A stretch of DNA of 64,000 bases from Maea johnstoni (Eukaryota > Annelida > Polychaeta > Spionida > Magelonidae), in the NCBI GenBank assembly GCA_963942565.1, contig OZ012684.1:69656310-69720309 (forward strand). Reading direction: 5' to 3'. The position numbers were made by a program, and so were the translations under genes. Below, piece after piece: positions 47,968 to 59,900 of this stretch (position 1 is its first letter; every line of letters begins with the position of its first letter). The notes below the pieces were generated by a model. The model had not been told where the DNA came from and did not search any database. It saw only the letters and a program-made list of their open reading frames with translations.

Positions 47968-48095
47968 CACCTTATTGCTCACAGCAGCCAAAAGAAGCCT
48001 AACAATTTTTTATTAATTTCTTTTAGGCTAAAGCATAGTGGGAAAATATTTCAGATGACTATTTAAAGAGGAACTCTCTACAGCATGAATAGGAT
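47968..48095 (-). mobile_element. Degenerate family B-like fragment
   Basis: TTAACACCTTATTGCTCAC and AGCAGCCAAAAGAAGCCTAA resemble the family B right end on the minus strand; GAGGAACTCTC and CATGAATAGGATAAAAA follow. Boundaries uncertain. Confidence 0.45.
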
Positions 48096-48770
48096 AAAAA
48101 TCCTTACCAAGTTGCTGCACCATGTTCAAATTTTTATGGCCGAATCCTCTCTCACCAACCCATCTTTTTTCAGTATATTTGCCCTAAAATTAGTCATCAT
48201 GCTAATCCTTGGGTGGTCAGTTTGACCGGTTCTATAAAAAATCTGACTGTGTCCCCAAATGGTGGCATTGTACTTTCATAAATCCCAGATATTCCCCTTT
48301 CTTTTGAGACCAAGAGAAAAGAGCCACTGAGTGGGGTAATTAAATATCCCATTTTGGTCTTTTTGCTGCTAGTCTATAAATAACTCTTAGGATTTCCTTG
48401 GTTTTCCAAGGTTAATTAGGTGAGGGTTAAGTCTTTAAGCGGGCATTGCCCTTCAGCTAGCATGCCAAAGAGGAGTATACATGACTTCTCGTTCAGATAG
48501 ATACCAGCAGAAAAAACTCAAACCTCTGGTATGCTTGAGCTATATATCCTTAGCATTCTCTGGCAGTGAGCTAGAAAACTGGGTGAGTAACCCATTTTTA
48601 CTCAGGTTTCAGAAGCAGCATACAAATTTGTGAATTTCTCAAAAACCAGAGAATATTTTATAATTTAAAAAAGGGATTCTCTGAAGATAAGAACACTTTC
48701 ATTCTTGCATATTTCTTTGATCGCACCAATATATCTATCATAGAGTCTGATCATCTAGTTATGCTGTGCT
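48096..48770. other. Unique sequence
   Basis: No gene or repeat recognised. Confidence 0.5.
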
Positions 48771-49003
48771 TTAACCCATTCAAGCCCGGAGATCTACTTG
48801 ACGAGTGTTTTCTGGACCTGCCATACTTTTGAAAATATTTTCTGAATGAAGCATTGATTCGCAAACTATTTGATGTAGAGTTGTAGACAAAGTTTTAATG
48901 GACAACTCTCCGTCAAACATTTTCCAGCCATTGCTTTTGTTAGAGAGATATCACCAAAAGTGTCAGGCGGTAAAATTAGCTGCTACAGGCGTGAATGGGT
49001 TAA
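48771..49003 (+). mobile_element. Family B MITE
   Basis: Complete: TTAACCCATTCAAGCCCGG to CAGGCGTGAATGGGTTAA. Confidence 0.9.
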
Positions 49004-49277
49004 CCTTCAACCACGTTGTTTTGTTGGTGGAAATTACGAGGTAAGGGATCCCAACTATTCAAAAAAACTTATATGAAAACACAACAATTTTTCAAAAGGT
49101 GCAGGTGGTCTTTCTGACATGTTGAGAAGGAATTTGTGTGTAATGGATAATGAAGAGCTGGAATGATAGGGCTTTGAGTGGGTGCCTGGAGGACCTTGAG
49201 TCTCCCCTCAAACCTATCACTTCCCCCCACCTTCGTACACCTCTCTCTAACCTGCTGACCTGTTCTTGTGCATCTTT

Positions 49278-49491
49278 TATAACCCATATGCTGCTGGTGG
49301 CTAATTTGGCCAATACACAATGATGCAAAAAACCTGAAGTATGACTGAAACCCTGGCACATGGGTACTCATCTGACAGTAATCAGCGAGAGCTATCCAAT
49401 GAATACCAACGTGTCAGGTTAGAGATGGTTTTCAAAAATCTTTGCATCATTGTGCTTTGGATGAAAATAGCCTTAGCATGGGAAGGGTTAA
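49278..49491 (+). mobile_element. Family A MITE
   Basis: TTATAACCCATATGCTGCTGG to GCATGGGAAGGGTTAA. Two overlapping minus-strand frames of 89 and 100 codons cross it and are repeat by-products. Confidence 0.92.
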
Positions 49492-49965
49492 TGTAGTTTT
49501 CCCCACATATCCCTTTGAAAACAACACGCTGCAGACTTGTACCTGCAGACTTGTTCCTACTGACTTTATGCAGTACCTGCAGATCTCCTCCTGCAGCCCT
49601 CTACTTTCATGCATATTTAGTCCTGCAGAGCTTGTTAGTCCAGGAGATTAATGGCATGGTATGGTATTCGACAAGGTGACAGAGGCGTCTAAAACTTAAA
49701 ATGCTGTACCATGTCTTTAAGATACTGCAATTGTTACAGTTGCTGTAACACTAGGTCTGCAGATCTTACAGCCACTATAACAATAGGTCTGCAGGCATGT
49801 TCCTGAATACATTTAAGTACTAGATACAAATCTGTCCCTTATGACCTGATACTGGCCTGTTAATAAAATACCACAAATAGCCTACTTGGTTGCCACACTA
49901 CGAGGGTTAACATTGAAGGTGTGGAACTGGTATGTATTTATGTAATAGATAGTTATGTCATGAAC
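49492..49965. other. Sequence with CTGCAG-rich near repeats
   Basis: ACCTGCAGACTTGT, CAGTACCTGCAGATC, CTCCTGCAGCCC and TCTGCAGATC/TCTGCAGGC recur between 49529 and 49800 without fixed period. Confidence 0.5.
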
Positions 49966-50480
49966 ATTTGGTGATTAGAAATGCAAATAGCAAGAATGCT
50001 TTTGATGAAATATTCTTAGAAAAATCCTTGAAATTCCTTGTAGAAATATTCCAAGCATTGTTTGGTAAGGGAATATTTGAATAATGTTCGAAGAATAAGG
50101 ATACTGTAATGAACATTCGGTGATTGGAAATGCAAATAGCAGGGATGCTTTTGATGTGAATATTTAATCTTTGTCTATTGCAGGTACGTAAAATGAAGTG
50201 TGAGCATAAGTATTAATCATTTGGTAAGTAGACAGTTCATTTCTTATGCATCCTTGTATTATTTAGTACTGCAGGTTCCCTTTTATTATTATCCCCTTCT
50301 AGTGGAGTGGACCACAAAAACTGTCAACGTTGACATGAGAACATTGAACCCCTACTAATTCTAGTTAAACTTCCCATGAATTTCTCAGATTTTCTTACAA
50401 AAATCCTAGGAATTCCTTGTAAACATATTCCAAGCATTTTTTGGTAAGGGAATATTTCAATAATCGTTGAAGAGTAATTA
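49966..50480. repeat. 149-bp duplication plus a third partial copy
   Basis: GGTGATTAGAAATGCAAATAG at 49970 and GGTGATTGGAAATGCAAATAG at 50119 are 149 bp apart. ATTCCTTGTAGAAATATTCC (about 50031) and ATTCCTTGTAAACATATTCC (about 50411) with TTTGGTAAGGGAATATTT give a third copy. Confidence 0.82.
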
Positions 50481-51140
50481 TTTTACCTGTCAGGAACAGC
50501 TTTCAGTTCATTTTTTCAAAACTATAGCTTATGTTATAAAATGTTTCGGTGCGTCCATATTGGAATTGGTTAAAGGAATGCTTGTTTCTAGAGATTCTAT
50601 TTGTTTCCTTGCAATTTCAATACCTTTCTGTATACCATAAGGATTAAATGGCATTTCCAAGCCTTGTTTCCCTATGATGCACCGTAAACCAAATGCACTT
50701 TGCACCATGGGTATATACGTTTTGTTCATCAGGGCAGTCAAGGGTTAAACCTTTCCAGGAATGGTTTTTCATCAGTAAGGGGATATCCTTTTCAAGCTAG
50801 ATTTCATTGGAATCAAATAGATGCACCGAACACTGCAAGGTATAAAGGGGAGCTTTGATATAAAGCACATCAGGGAGTGTGATGGCCCTCAGTACCCTCA
50901 ATTCAGGGGGATCAGATACCAACTTGCACTAAACAGAAACGGCCTGGGAAAATTTGATAACCGTCCAATCTGTTTTTCTCTTGATCTAAGTCTTTTAGAG
51001 GGATCGATAGCAATTCCTTTCGGCCATTAACCTGAGGGAGGATAGAAACAGTATGCTGCTCACGGCAGTTGCTGACAATGGCAGGGCGAGGATTCTCAAG
51101 TCTGTGGCGCCATCTTTTGCATATTTGATCCATTTCTTTC
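50481..51140. other. Unique sequence
   Basis: Frames of 69-73 codons on both strands; none recognised. 50820-51130 is of balanced composition. Confidence 0.45.
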
Positions 51141-51374
51141 TTAACCCATTAATGCCTGGAGACCTGCTTGGCCAGTGTCATCTGGATATTTCGAACTTTT
51201 GAAAAAACAACAACTTTGGATTTAAGAATAAAGTCACACAATATTTGAAGGAGAGTTGCAGATGGGTCTCCAATGAACAATTTTCCTCTTAATATTTTCT
51301 AAATATTGCTTTTGAAAGGAAATATCGCCAAAATTGTCAGGAGGTTTTAGCTGCTACAGGCATGAGTGGGTTAA
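51141..51374 (+). mobile_element. Family B MITE
   Basis: Complete: TTAACCCATTAATGCCTGG to CAGGCATGAGTGGGTTAA. Its right TTAA (51371-51374) is shared with the next copy. Confidence 0.9.
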
Positions 51375-51716
51375 GTGCCAAAAATGTCCTGATTAGGACT
51401 TTGGTGATATCTCTCTCGCAAAAACATGTCTCAAAATATCTGAAGGAGAAATGTAAATCAGAAACCAACTCACAAATATCTTTCAAATATTCTGAATTTC
51501 TTACTGAAGTTTATTTCTAAGTTATTTTCCAAATGTGTTGTAATATAAAGGAATTACTTATCAGAGAAATTCATAAAACCCATAAATATTGTGCCCATTT
51601 TCTTCATGATCTCCCATGGTGATGTTGGTAAACCCAACATAAATGACAACTTTCAGCCAACTTTTTTCAAAAATATTGTTTTATTGTTAAGATATTTCCA
51701 GATGTGAAAGGGTTAA
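51371..51716 (-). mobile_element. Family B-type MITE, long and diverged
   Basis: Starts in the shared TTAA; GGACTTTGGTGATATCTCTC and TCAAATATTCTGAATTTC on the minus strand, ending GATGTGAAAGGGTTAA. About 345 bp, so it carries roughly 110 bp extra in its outer half. Head to tail against a plus-strand copy, giving an inverted pair. Confidence 0.65.
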
Positions 51717-52079
51717 ATGGTCAATGGAGACCTTGCAGAGGGAGTTACAGTTGACTCGTGCTCAGTGGTCAGCATAAATTACCCAGAATCTTTGTCTAGT
51801 CAAATGATTCAAAGTCTCCCAAGACATCTAGCTGACTGTTTTCCTAGACAAAGCTTCACCCAAGTGAACGACCACAACTACCGTAGAGACTAGATAAACC
51901 AAAGAGAATTGCTGAAACACACATGATTTATTTTTCCCAGCATGTTTCCATTTAATCATTTTAATGCAGATGAGACCCCCGGCAGCGATACACGTATCCA
52001 TGTGTGTAATGAAATCTATGATAAACAGTTGGGTGGGGCACTACTTATTGTAGGGATGTTCCCCGCTGAAATGTAAATG
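51717..52079. other. Unique sequence
   Basis: Nothing recognised. Confidence 0.5.
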
Positions 52080-52266
52080 TTAACCCTTCCAATGCTAAGG
52101 CAAAGCACAGTGACTTAAAGATATTTGAAAACCATTGAAACCTAGTTGGTACTCATTTGAAAGCTCTTGCTGAGATCTCTCAGATGAGTAGTCATGTGCT
52201 AGGTTTTCAGTATTTTCTCATGTTTTTTGCATCATTTCGTATTGGCCACCAGCAGCATAGGGTTTG
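52080..52266 (-). mobile_element. Family A MITE with deletions
   Basis: TTAACCCTTCCAATGCTAAGG to CACCAGCAGCATAGGGTTTG; about 20 bp missing near the left block and the AAATTAG segment near the right. Confidence 0.88.
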
Positions 52267-53079
52267 TATACATACACAAATGTATACAAATATTGAGATT
52301 GATCTGTAGAGAAGGGAATTAAGTAGCATTGATTTGCTGTCCAGCTGTTTGTTGTAAGGAGGTTCCATTACCATAGAGAATTAATCCTTCAGTTCCTTGC
52401 AATGGCATACACATTTGTTATTCATAGGGTTTCGATGAAAATACAAAGAGATGGGGGTGACAAATGAAATGCATTGTGAAAGTAGGCTTAATGGTTAGAT
52501 CTTGTGACCTAATTAATTTGAACAAAAATTGATATTGGGTCTGTTTTTTTTAGGAAACATTATTTTAGAGAACTCAAAAAATTGTAAAATTTGAAGTATT
52601 AAGAGTCTTCAGGATATATTCCTCTCCCCACCCTTTTACCCTTTCTTTTGTAGCTACTTCTTGGAACATAGAGGAGATTCTAGAATAAGTTCATGCTGTT
52701 ATATACCAGGGCTTGTATTTAGGTGGAGGAGGTTTTCACTAGCATTCCACCATTTACAACTGGCTGGTCAGGGCATAGCTCTATATGGCAGAAATAAGTG
52801 ACCACAAATGAAATTCCAAATTCCAAATTCTTGCTACTTTTACTAAAACATGCCAATTTTCTCTGATATCAAACAAAAGCATATCCTACATCTTAAGAAC
52901 AAGCAAGCCCTTTCCTCCGACATTCTGTATGTATTCCTGTGGTGTTGAAATCTTACGCATGACTCTTTTCTAGTCCTGTGCTGATCTACAGACAAGGAGA
53001 GCAGTGTAGGATTTGCCGCGATAACCCAGTTCCTCTAGCCCTCTCTTTGGGCCAAACCTAGACTTGCTGCAAGTCTGCA
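52267..53079. other. Unique sequence
   Basis: No gene seen. Confidence 0.5.
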
Positions 53080-53314
53080 TTAACCCATTCCTGCCCCCCG
53101 AAGATCTACTGGACAAGTAACGTCTGGACCTGTCATACTTTTGAAAATAATTTAGGAATGAAGCATTAATTTGCAAACTATTTGAAGGAAAGTTGAAGGT
53201 GAAGTTGTAATGAACAAATCTTGTTGAAAAAGTTTTTCTAATCATTGCTTTTGTAAGGGAGATATCACTTAAATAGACAGGCGGTTTTGGCTGCTACTGG
53301 CATGTATGGGTTAA
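53080..53314 (+). mobile_element. Family B MITE
   Basis: TTAACCCATTCCTGCCCCC to CTGGCATGTATGGGTTAA; well ordered. The 91-codon minus-strand frame across it is a by-product. Confidence 0.9.
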
Positions 53315-53335
53315 ATGGCTGCCCGAATGACATAC

Positions 53336-53960
53336 GCTGAGTTTCAATGATCTACTAAGAATAGGAGCCCCATCCCTGAAAAGTTCCCTTCTGAATTGTG
53401 GTACCAGATTGTAGTAACTGTCAATGGCCTTTAGTCTATAGATGGCACCTTATGCTCCTATTTCTGGACGTTACCCAAACAGAGGCTGCTATCCACCTGG
53501 TGAGAATAATGTTAACTAATTTGACCAGCCTGTCACCAACTTAACCATAGAGGAATTCGGAGACAGAATCTAGGCTATGATCTCTCCCTAAGGAGATATC
53601 AGCCTAAGATTAGTTCTGTTTCAATCCTAAAGGAGGAGCCACTAGAGCTGCAGTTGGTAGCACTTAAATGCAGCCTCTGTGCTGCCATCTATAGTTTGGT
53701 AGACACATTAACCTACTTATAATCTAGTCCAATAGGGGCATTGAAAAGTTACCATTCCCTTCTGAGTTGACTAACCGGAGTGTGGTGTAGTACCAGCTAT
53801 GACAGATAGATGGCACCTATATATATCATCCTCCAATCTCTGGCCATTTCAGGTATACTCAGGCAGAGTCCTCTGGTGAGATAAATATGAACTTAATTTG
53901 CCACTAATGCCACTTTTGCTATTTGTTGCATGGTATCAGAAAAACTATAGATGGTCGATA
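53336..53960. repeat. Diverged duplication with inverted CTATAGATGGCA motifs
   Basis: A block with CCCTTCTGAATTGTGG, TAGATGGCACC and CCTGGTGAGA (about 53382-53505) recurs 368 bp later as CCCTTCTGAGTTGAC, TAGATGGCACC and CTCTGGTGAGA. CTATAGATGGCA (53436-53447) and TGCCATCTATAG (53683-53694) are a perfect 12-bp inverted pair; GATAGATGGCACC (about 53806) and CTATAGATGG (53945) are further copies. Confidence 0.65.
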
Positions 53961-54752
53961 GCCTAGAATCCAAGGCTTCAGCATTCTATGAACCTAACTT
54001 AGCATTAAAACTAGGCTAGGCTAGGCCATGCTGCCCCTGTGTCTGATCCTTAACACCTGCTCTGCACACAACTCTCATAAAAGACAGAATTACCCCAGGG
54101 CTGTTCCATTGGGGGGGGGGGGGGGGGGGGGCAATTCAGAATTGTGAAGGGGAGGGTCAGGTCTTTATAATTATGGGGAGGGATGGTCTCAAAGACAAGA
54201 AGAATTGATTTCAAGAATTTTGGGGATGGGAGGTCCTATTCAGATTTGGGGTAAGGCCCGTGTGATCAAAATTTTCTCTGATACCCCTTATTGAAAAAGG
54301 CAAAATATCTTTATACAATCTCTTGGGATTTGAATTGGGGTAATAAAAATTCAGTTATATGTCAAAAATGACCCAATTTTTAGTAATTACCCACAAAGAA
54401 TTTGGGTGTCCTGAAGGGTAATTTTTGAGGGATGTCCAAATGATACCCAGATGCCCTGCTGGCTTAAAGACTATGCTCCAATCAGGCATAGAAAGCATTG
54501 GTGATATCAGTAGGACAGCTCTCAGGGTCATGTTGTCACCCTAATCCTGCAGCTCTTGATCAATTACCCAGGGCCAGCAGACAGGAGCAGGGTATTTGGG
54601 AAGAGGTGTCTGATTTCCTGGTAGAAGTGTTATTAGCATAGATTGAGCCAGTGATTAGAGCTAGAACAACTTACAGAAGGCTAAACACTAGGTCCACATA
54701 GAAATGGCTTAAATCACTGATTTGACTAGCAATTAGCTTGTGAGTATTGGTA
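53961..54752. other. Unique sequence with a poly(G) run
   Basis: Twenty-one consecutive G at 54111-54131. No gene seen. Confidence 0.6.
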
Positions 54753-54986
54753 TTAACCCTTTCATGCCTGGAGATCTAATTGACCAGTGTCGTCTGGACC
54801 TGTCATACTATTGAAAAAAACTTACGAAAGAAGCATAAATTCACAAAATTTTTGTAGGATAGTTGTAGATATACCTCTGATGAACAATTCTCTTTCATAT
54901 ATTTTCAGTATATTGCTTTTAGTACGTGAGAGAGAGATCACAAAAAAAACTGTCAGGCGGTTTTGGCTGCTTCAGGCATGAATTAA
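54753..54986 (+). mobile_element. Family B MITE
   Basis: TTAACCCTTTCATGCCTGG, the best match to the shared terminus, to CTTCAGGCATGAATTAA. A GTGAGAGAGAGATCAC variant replaces the usual TTAGAGAGATATCAC. Confidence 0.9.
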
Positions 54987-56167
54987 GCTTTGAGCTATTT
55001 TGACTAGCTTAAATCTGTTTGCAAGTTTGTTACCTTGTTTTTCAAACCACCAGCTGTCAAAATGCACTTAGACTACAATTCATGGGTAAAACATTGACAC
55101 TTGAATTATTTTGACCATCAACTGTAGGTGGGAACTGCAATATTGTTATCAGACCCCATGCTACAATGATTTTGCTGGGTGCAATTTATTGGCTGATTGC
55201 TGTCACTTGTCCTTTTATACCACCTGTGCAAGCAAGCACTTTCGTCAAATTACAGCTTTATGTAAATCATATGAACTGCACATTATATGGACCTTACAGG
55301 ATTCACAGTTTCTTATCCTTGCTATTTTAGCAGCTTTTTTGGTTGCCGATAATTACTGGCCAGTCACCGTGCATTATGAAGTCCTAACATAGCACGGACA
55401 TAATACCTTGTCTTGCCAATAGAGGTCACTGCAGTCATCAGTTGGTAGACATCTGAACATTTCCCTGTCCGGGTTAAGATTGATCTACAGCCTGAAAAAA
55501 CACATGTGCAGTAAAGAATGTGGATACTCACCTCTTTTGCACCTAGGGTACAAACATGTTCTAATGACTTCAAATGGAACTCATCAAATAGAGTGGTATT
55601 CTTATACTATCAGGAACTATAAATTTGAAATACAGTTCCTGATACTATATAGACAGGGTTCATGGCGGACTGCAACTTCCAAATAAATAGTTTTCAAATT
55701 TTTGCTTTGATTTTTAAGATATTTGCAAATGTATTAGACCACATGTACAATTAACTTCAATATATCTTGCCATAATATAGTTGATTTTATAGTATAGATA
55801 TTGTGCTTAATTTACACGTACAGATATTTTATCTACACATGCAGACTTGTGATCTGACTCAAGGTTTTGCATGATTGCATGATCCTGTGAATATTTTTTG
55901 TCAATTTTCAAAGATCAGGATTAATTAATGGATTTTCTTTCTTTCTTGGCAGTGGTTATGATAAATGCATTTCTATCAGCCTGGAATGGCTTAATGAAAT
56001 TAATTTTCCCTTTTTCTGCAAGTTTGAGATTGAGGTACGTGGCTAGGTTGGCTGTGCTCTTACGCGCTAGACTCTGTATTCATCAAAAAGCTTTTGTAAA
56101 ATTCTAATTAAATTAAAAATCATTCACCACAAAACATTACTGCTAGAGCCCCTTCCTAGTACATCTT
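54987..56167. other. Unique sequence
   Basis: A 93-codon plus-strand frame (55111-55392) and others are Cys/Leu/Thr-rich with no recognised domain. No repeats recognised. Confidence 0.45.
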
Positions 56168-56205
56168 GTTGCCATGGTGATGAGACAGTCTCTATGGCAA
56201 CTGTT
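56168..56205. promoter_or_regulatory. X-box-like motif with adjacent half site
   Basis: GTTGCCATGGTGAT (56168-56181) is one base from the motif at 12782. A CTATGGCAAC half site follows within 25 bp. Confidence 0.3.
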
Positions 56206-56301
56206 GCGTTGCACATGTTTAAGTGTATCCTAATAAAATTCAAGCAAATGTCTCTTTCTCCTGGGTATTGCTTCATCAAATCTCTCTAGTTTATAATCAC
56301 T

Positions 56302-56597
56302 TTAACCATTCATGCCTCGAAGCAATGGAGAAGGCCCAATTATTTTGCTGATAACTTTCTAAGAAAAGCACCTTTTGTAAAATATTTATGAGAATTGTTG
56401 ATTAGAACTCAACCTACAACTTTCCTAATACTAGTATCCTTCTAAGAAAAGCATAATCTGTAAGATATTAGAAGAAGAAATGTTGATTAGATATAAATTT
56501 TCCATCAAATATTTGGCAAGCTTTGCTTTGTTCCTAATTATGTTCAAAAGTATTGTTAACTGACAACATTTATCAGGAAAAGATGATTGGGTTTAAA
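56302..56597 (-). mobile_element. Family B-type MITE with internal duplication
   Basis: TTAACCATTCATGCCTCGA to GATTGGGTTTAA. TTCTAAGAAAAGCA occurs twice, about 85 bp apart, each followed by a GTTGATTAGA phrase, so the interior is partly duplicated. Confidence 0.6.
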
Positions 56598-57224
56598 AAG
56601 GGAAACATATGCTTAGCCCTGAAAGTTGCAGAATGCCTTCAGAATGTGCAACTTTCCAAATGCAAATTTAGGGACCTATGATGGCCATTAGATGACCTTT
56701 GAATGTTTGTTTTATGAACCAACATTACAAGATTGCTTAATAAAATGTTTCATCATGAGTCTTAATTTAGAATCAATTTAGTAGGTCTGCCTCAGAATGT
56801 TTGTACTTGGAGACCCAGGATTCTGCCATGTAAGAGAATTAGGACCAAACTTTAATGTTTGAGATGCTTGATACATTGTCAAAGTAAAAAATACATCTAA
56901 ACCTAAAATTGCCTTGATTCTGACATCAGTTATCTTCACATTTTAATATTCATTTTCGATACTTAAATCTTTCATGAATTAATTTCTTACCTATATTAAC
57001 TCCCTCATTGATTTAGATATCTAACTTATTTTAAACAATAAAAATAGATAGTCAAGAAGTTTAGATTTGTATTTCTGTGGACAAAAACAGACTTACTGTA
57101 GAGATGGTTGTCATGGATGCACAAAGAAATGATGACATATTATGTAATTTTTCACTATTTACTGCACTTCTTCAGTTATAGATGCCCTGACTTACCCCCA
57201 CCCCTGAGAATCACAGACCATGTG
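56598..57224. other. Unique AT-rich sequence
   Basis: Nothing recognised. Confidence 0.5.
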
Positions 57225-57790
57225 GAATAACATTTACCCTAAGTGTGATTGGCGCACCTGGGATAAGATAAGATATCTTTTGTGCCTCTGAAGGGGAATG
57301 GAATTCACCTGGCCTCTTAATTCATGTTTATGGCCATAATTATCCGGCTTCTTGGGCCTGTATGAGGCATTAGCGGAATTGCAACACGGGGCCAGGCAAC
57401 CCGGCAAGGTTCTCCATTATGATATCAGTGCTGTTTTCCTGTTTGCCCAGTGGGGGTGGGGGAATACCTGACCAGGGGATCTGCATGGTGAACTAACACT
57501 AACTAATACATGTAATGCAATTTCCCAGCCACGCTTTCCTCCAGACAGCATAAGCCTCTGTCTCCCACGATGGTCCGCAGGCGTAGATTCGCGATGAATG
57601 TCACCACAGATTGAATCAAACCAGAAAATGGCCCTCGTATGTGATGGAGTTGAGAGAGGGAGAGAGAGAGTGGCGAATATTGGAGTAATACCATAGAGAG
57701 TGTTATAGACAGGGAATGCAATCTGGAGGACAACGTCGGCGCAAAGCCCAGCTCAAAATCATAGTGCACTCTGGGATTGCTCTCTAGCGC
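57225..57790. promoter_or_regulatory. Best candidate enhancer block: GATA cluster and Hox-like words
   Basis: About 560 bp, repeat-free and GC-richer than its flanks. GATAAGATAAGATATC (57262-57277) holds three overlapping GATA cores. GATTGGCGCACCTG precedes it (CCAAT-type and E-box words) and CATGTTTATGGCCATAATTA follows, containing the posterior-Hox/Cdx-type TTTATGGCC. An 88-codon minus-strand frame at 57503-57769 has no known domain. Enhancer identity is inferred from motif density. Confidence 0.4.
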
Positions 57791-57997
57791 TTTGGTATAA
57801 TGTGTTAATGGCTTTATTGAATTATGCTCACGAAGTTCTTTTTCATATAAAGGGGGGTGCTATGTAAAGCAGAGGGTTTCTCAGCTCCATGTTATGTACT
57901 TGAAGGAGGTGTTTATTGGTCAAATTGAGAGCATCCAAGTATACACAGGTCTTCCTCTGATGAGGCAGGGTTGAGGAATTCAAGTCTTTTTTATGTG

Positions 57998-57999
<2 letters not shown>

Positions 58000-58090
<91 letters not shown>
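58000..58090. repeat. (AT)n microsatellite
   Basis: About 91 bp of pure AT. Confidence 0.97.
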
Positions 58091-58093
<3 letters not shown>

Positions 58094-58277
58094 CACACCT
58101 TTATTCGTTTCTTTAGAAATATCATTTGCATATTTCTACATTAGTCCTTCATTCACTTTCTTGTGTCACCTGCATCTTAAATTTTATGATTGATTCTTTA
58201 TCTCTTCAATATTGATCTGAATATAGGCTCTATTAGCCTTATGTATGGCTTAACTGAAGCAATTAGGTGTGCGCCGC

Positions 58278-58444
58278 CATCTCTACCTTCCTTCAAGTCT
58301 CAATACCTAAAAGCAATGTACTGTACTACTTTGTAACCCTGGGGCCCTCAGGCTATTTGTAAACATGCCAGAGAGCCGCAGGGAAGATCCTTACCATTGG
58401 ACTGAGTTACCCTCTTTAGATAAAGATAATTATTATAATAAATG
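58278..58444 (+). mobile_element. Family E retroposon-like element, copy 2
   Basis: CATCTCTACCTTCCTTCAAG to GAGTTACCCTCTTTAGATAA, then a short degenerate ATT tail (AAGATAATTATTATAATAAA). Aligns along its full body with the copy at 23315. Confidence 0.75.
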
Positions 58445-58673
58445 ATTGGATGAATACCATAGATATACCTCATGGCTATTATAAGGTTGGCTTATCCAAG
58501 TAGATGAGCTTGTAAGATCATACTGCCATCTTTTGGTAGGATATCAAACTAATTTGCTGGCAACAAAGTTTCGTTGGTTGGGTACTTGGGATTAAACTGT
58601 TGATTAGACATTACTATAGCAACCACACTTTTAGAGATAGCTTTTAATGGTCAATTATTTTTTGAGCTTGATA
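58445..58673. other. Unique sequence
   Basis: CTGCCATCTTTTGGTAGG at about 58522 resembles the CTGCCATCTATAGTTTGG word at 53682, so this may be another relic of that repeat. Confidence 0.4.
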
Positions 58674-58745
58674 GATAATAATAATAATAATAATAATAAT
58701 TGGAATTTATATAGCGCCATTTCCATGATAAAACTCATTTCATGG
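58674..58745 (-). mobile_element. Probable LINE/SINE tail, (AAT)n with TATATAGCGCC
   Basis: ATT tail on the minus strand preceded by AATTTATATAGCGCCATTT (plus strand). A GCGCTATATAAAT-(ATT)n tail is, from general knowledge, widespread at retroposon 3' ends in marine animals and fish. The body is very short here, so the copy is truncated or the similarity is coincidental. Confidence 0.45.
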
Positions 58746-59337
58746 AGAACTACTGTTTTTGGTGTTCGTAGGTACTTCATTTCTTTGTTGGATCACGACA
58801 ATATATTATATTGCTTGACTGTTCACTATTGTGTGTAGATGTGCACCTCAAAGGTTACCCTGTGATATGTCACCAAGGCTTAAAATGCTCTTTATCATCA
58901 GTCACCTACCTTCATTTTATATCATCATTCATGCTTTATGTTAATTGTTCTTTATCCTTCCTATATGCTCAGCCACCTTTAAAGGAAATAAAGGTGTCCA
59001 AACTTTTTTTAATGAAGAAAAAGGTTAACCATATAGTTATAAGTAAGGTTGCATTTCTCTTAAAATGTTTTTAAAATTATTCAAAAAACTAAGCTGAAAA
59101 ATATATTTTATCCAGATCTTTGGATGTTGTGTATTTTTGACTTCAGATGGGTTTCAATCTTGCACCTGAGTATCTTAATGCAAAATATGTGATGATATCG
59201 ATATCATGGAACCATTATTTCTTTCAGGAACCATTATTTCTTTACACATTGCCTAAAATCATGTGCTTTAGAGAAATTAAAAGATTGTGGCACCAATAAC
59301 TGTAAGGCATATGTCAATTTTGATGACCGTGGCTCAG
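58746..59337. other. Unique AT-rich sequence
   Basis: A direct repeat AACCATTATTTCTTT occurs at about 59210 and 59229. No gene. Confidence 0.5.
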
Positions 59338-59474
59338 ATAACTACAAAAAAGTGTGAATTTCAAAAATGGCTGTTAAGAAAAGGAGAGATATATGTCACT
59401 TTGGATTACTACAAAAAATGTCAATTTCAAAGATGGCTGTAAAGAAAAGGAGAGATATATGTCACTTTGGATCA
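59338..59474. repeat. 66-bp tandem duplication
   Basis: ACTACAAAAAA, CAAAGATGGCTG and AAGAAAAGGAGAGATATATG then TCACTTTGGAT recur with few changes. Confidence 0.92.
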
Positions 59475-59599
59475 AGGTAATAAGGATGTACTCCAGAATT
59501 CTGTGCTGGAATTACTTGGATTAATATTTGATGTCCACGTGATGTTTTATAAGATTCCCGTCAATCCGTTGGCAGGCTTAACATTTAGGACCCTTTTTG

Positions 59600-59830
59600 G
59601 GGTGTGTAAATAATTAAGGTTACTCTGGTGGAATGACGTCTTAGCCCTCAACGTGTTGCGGAGAGGAGATTAGAATAAAGTGATATCCGACATTTATCAC
59701 CTGCCCCTATGTCCTGAGTTCATCTTTTATTCACAACCTGCGGCAACTTCCTTGGTTTATATTGGCGACTCTAGGCTCGGGGGATAAGAGGCGAGCTTTC
59801 TGATACAGACTCAAGGCAGAAGTAAACACC
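59600..59830. promoter_or_regulatory. GC-richer unique block, candidate cis-regulatory element
   Basis: GTGATATCCGACATTTATCACC has an inverted GATA-like pair, and TGACGTCT a CRE-like word. Also AACCTGCGGCAACTTCC and GCTCGGGGGATAAGAGGCG. Repeat-free. Function inferred. Confidence 0.35.
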
Positions 59831-59900
59831 CTGGATGGCAATAAGGTACATGGCTCAACTGAATCCTGTAAATTGATAACACCCATAGCCTGAGGCTAAA

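Noticed and set aside
58674-58745. A larger LINE insertion upstream or downstream of the TATATAGCGCC tail
   Set aside because: No reverse transcriptase-like frame lies on either side; only the tail-like stretch is visible.
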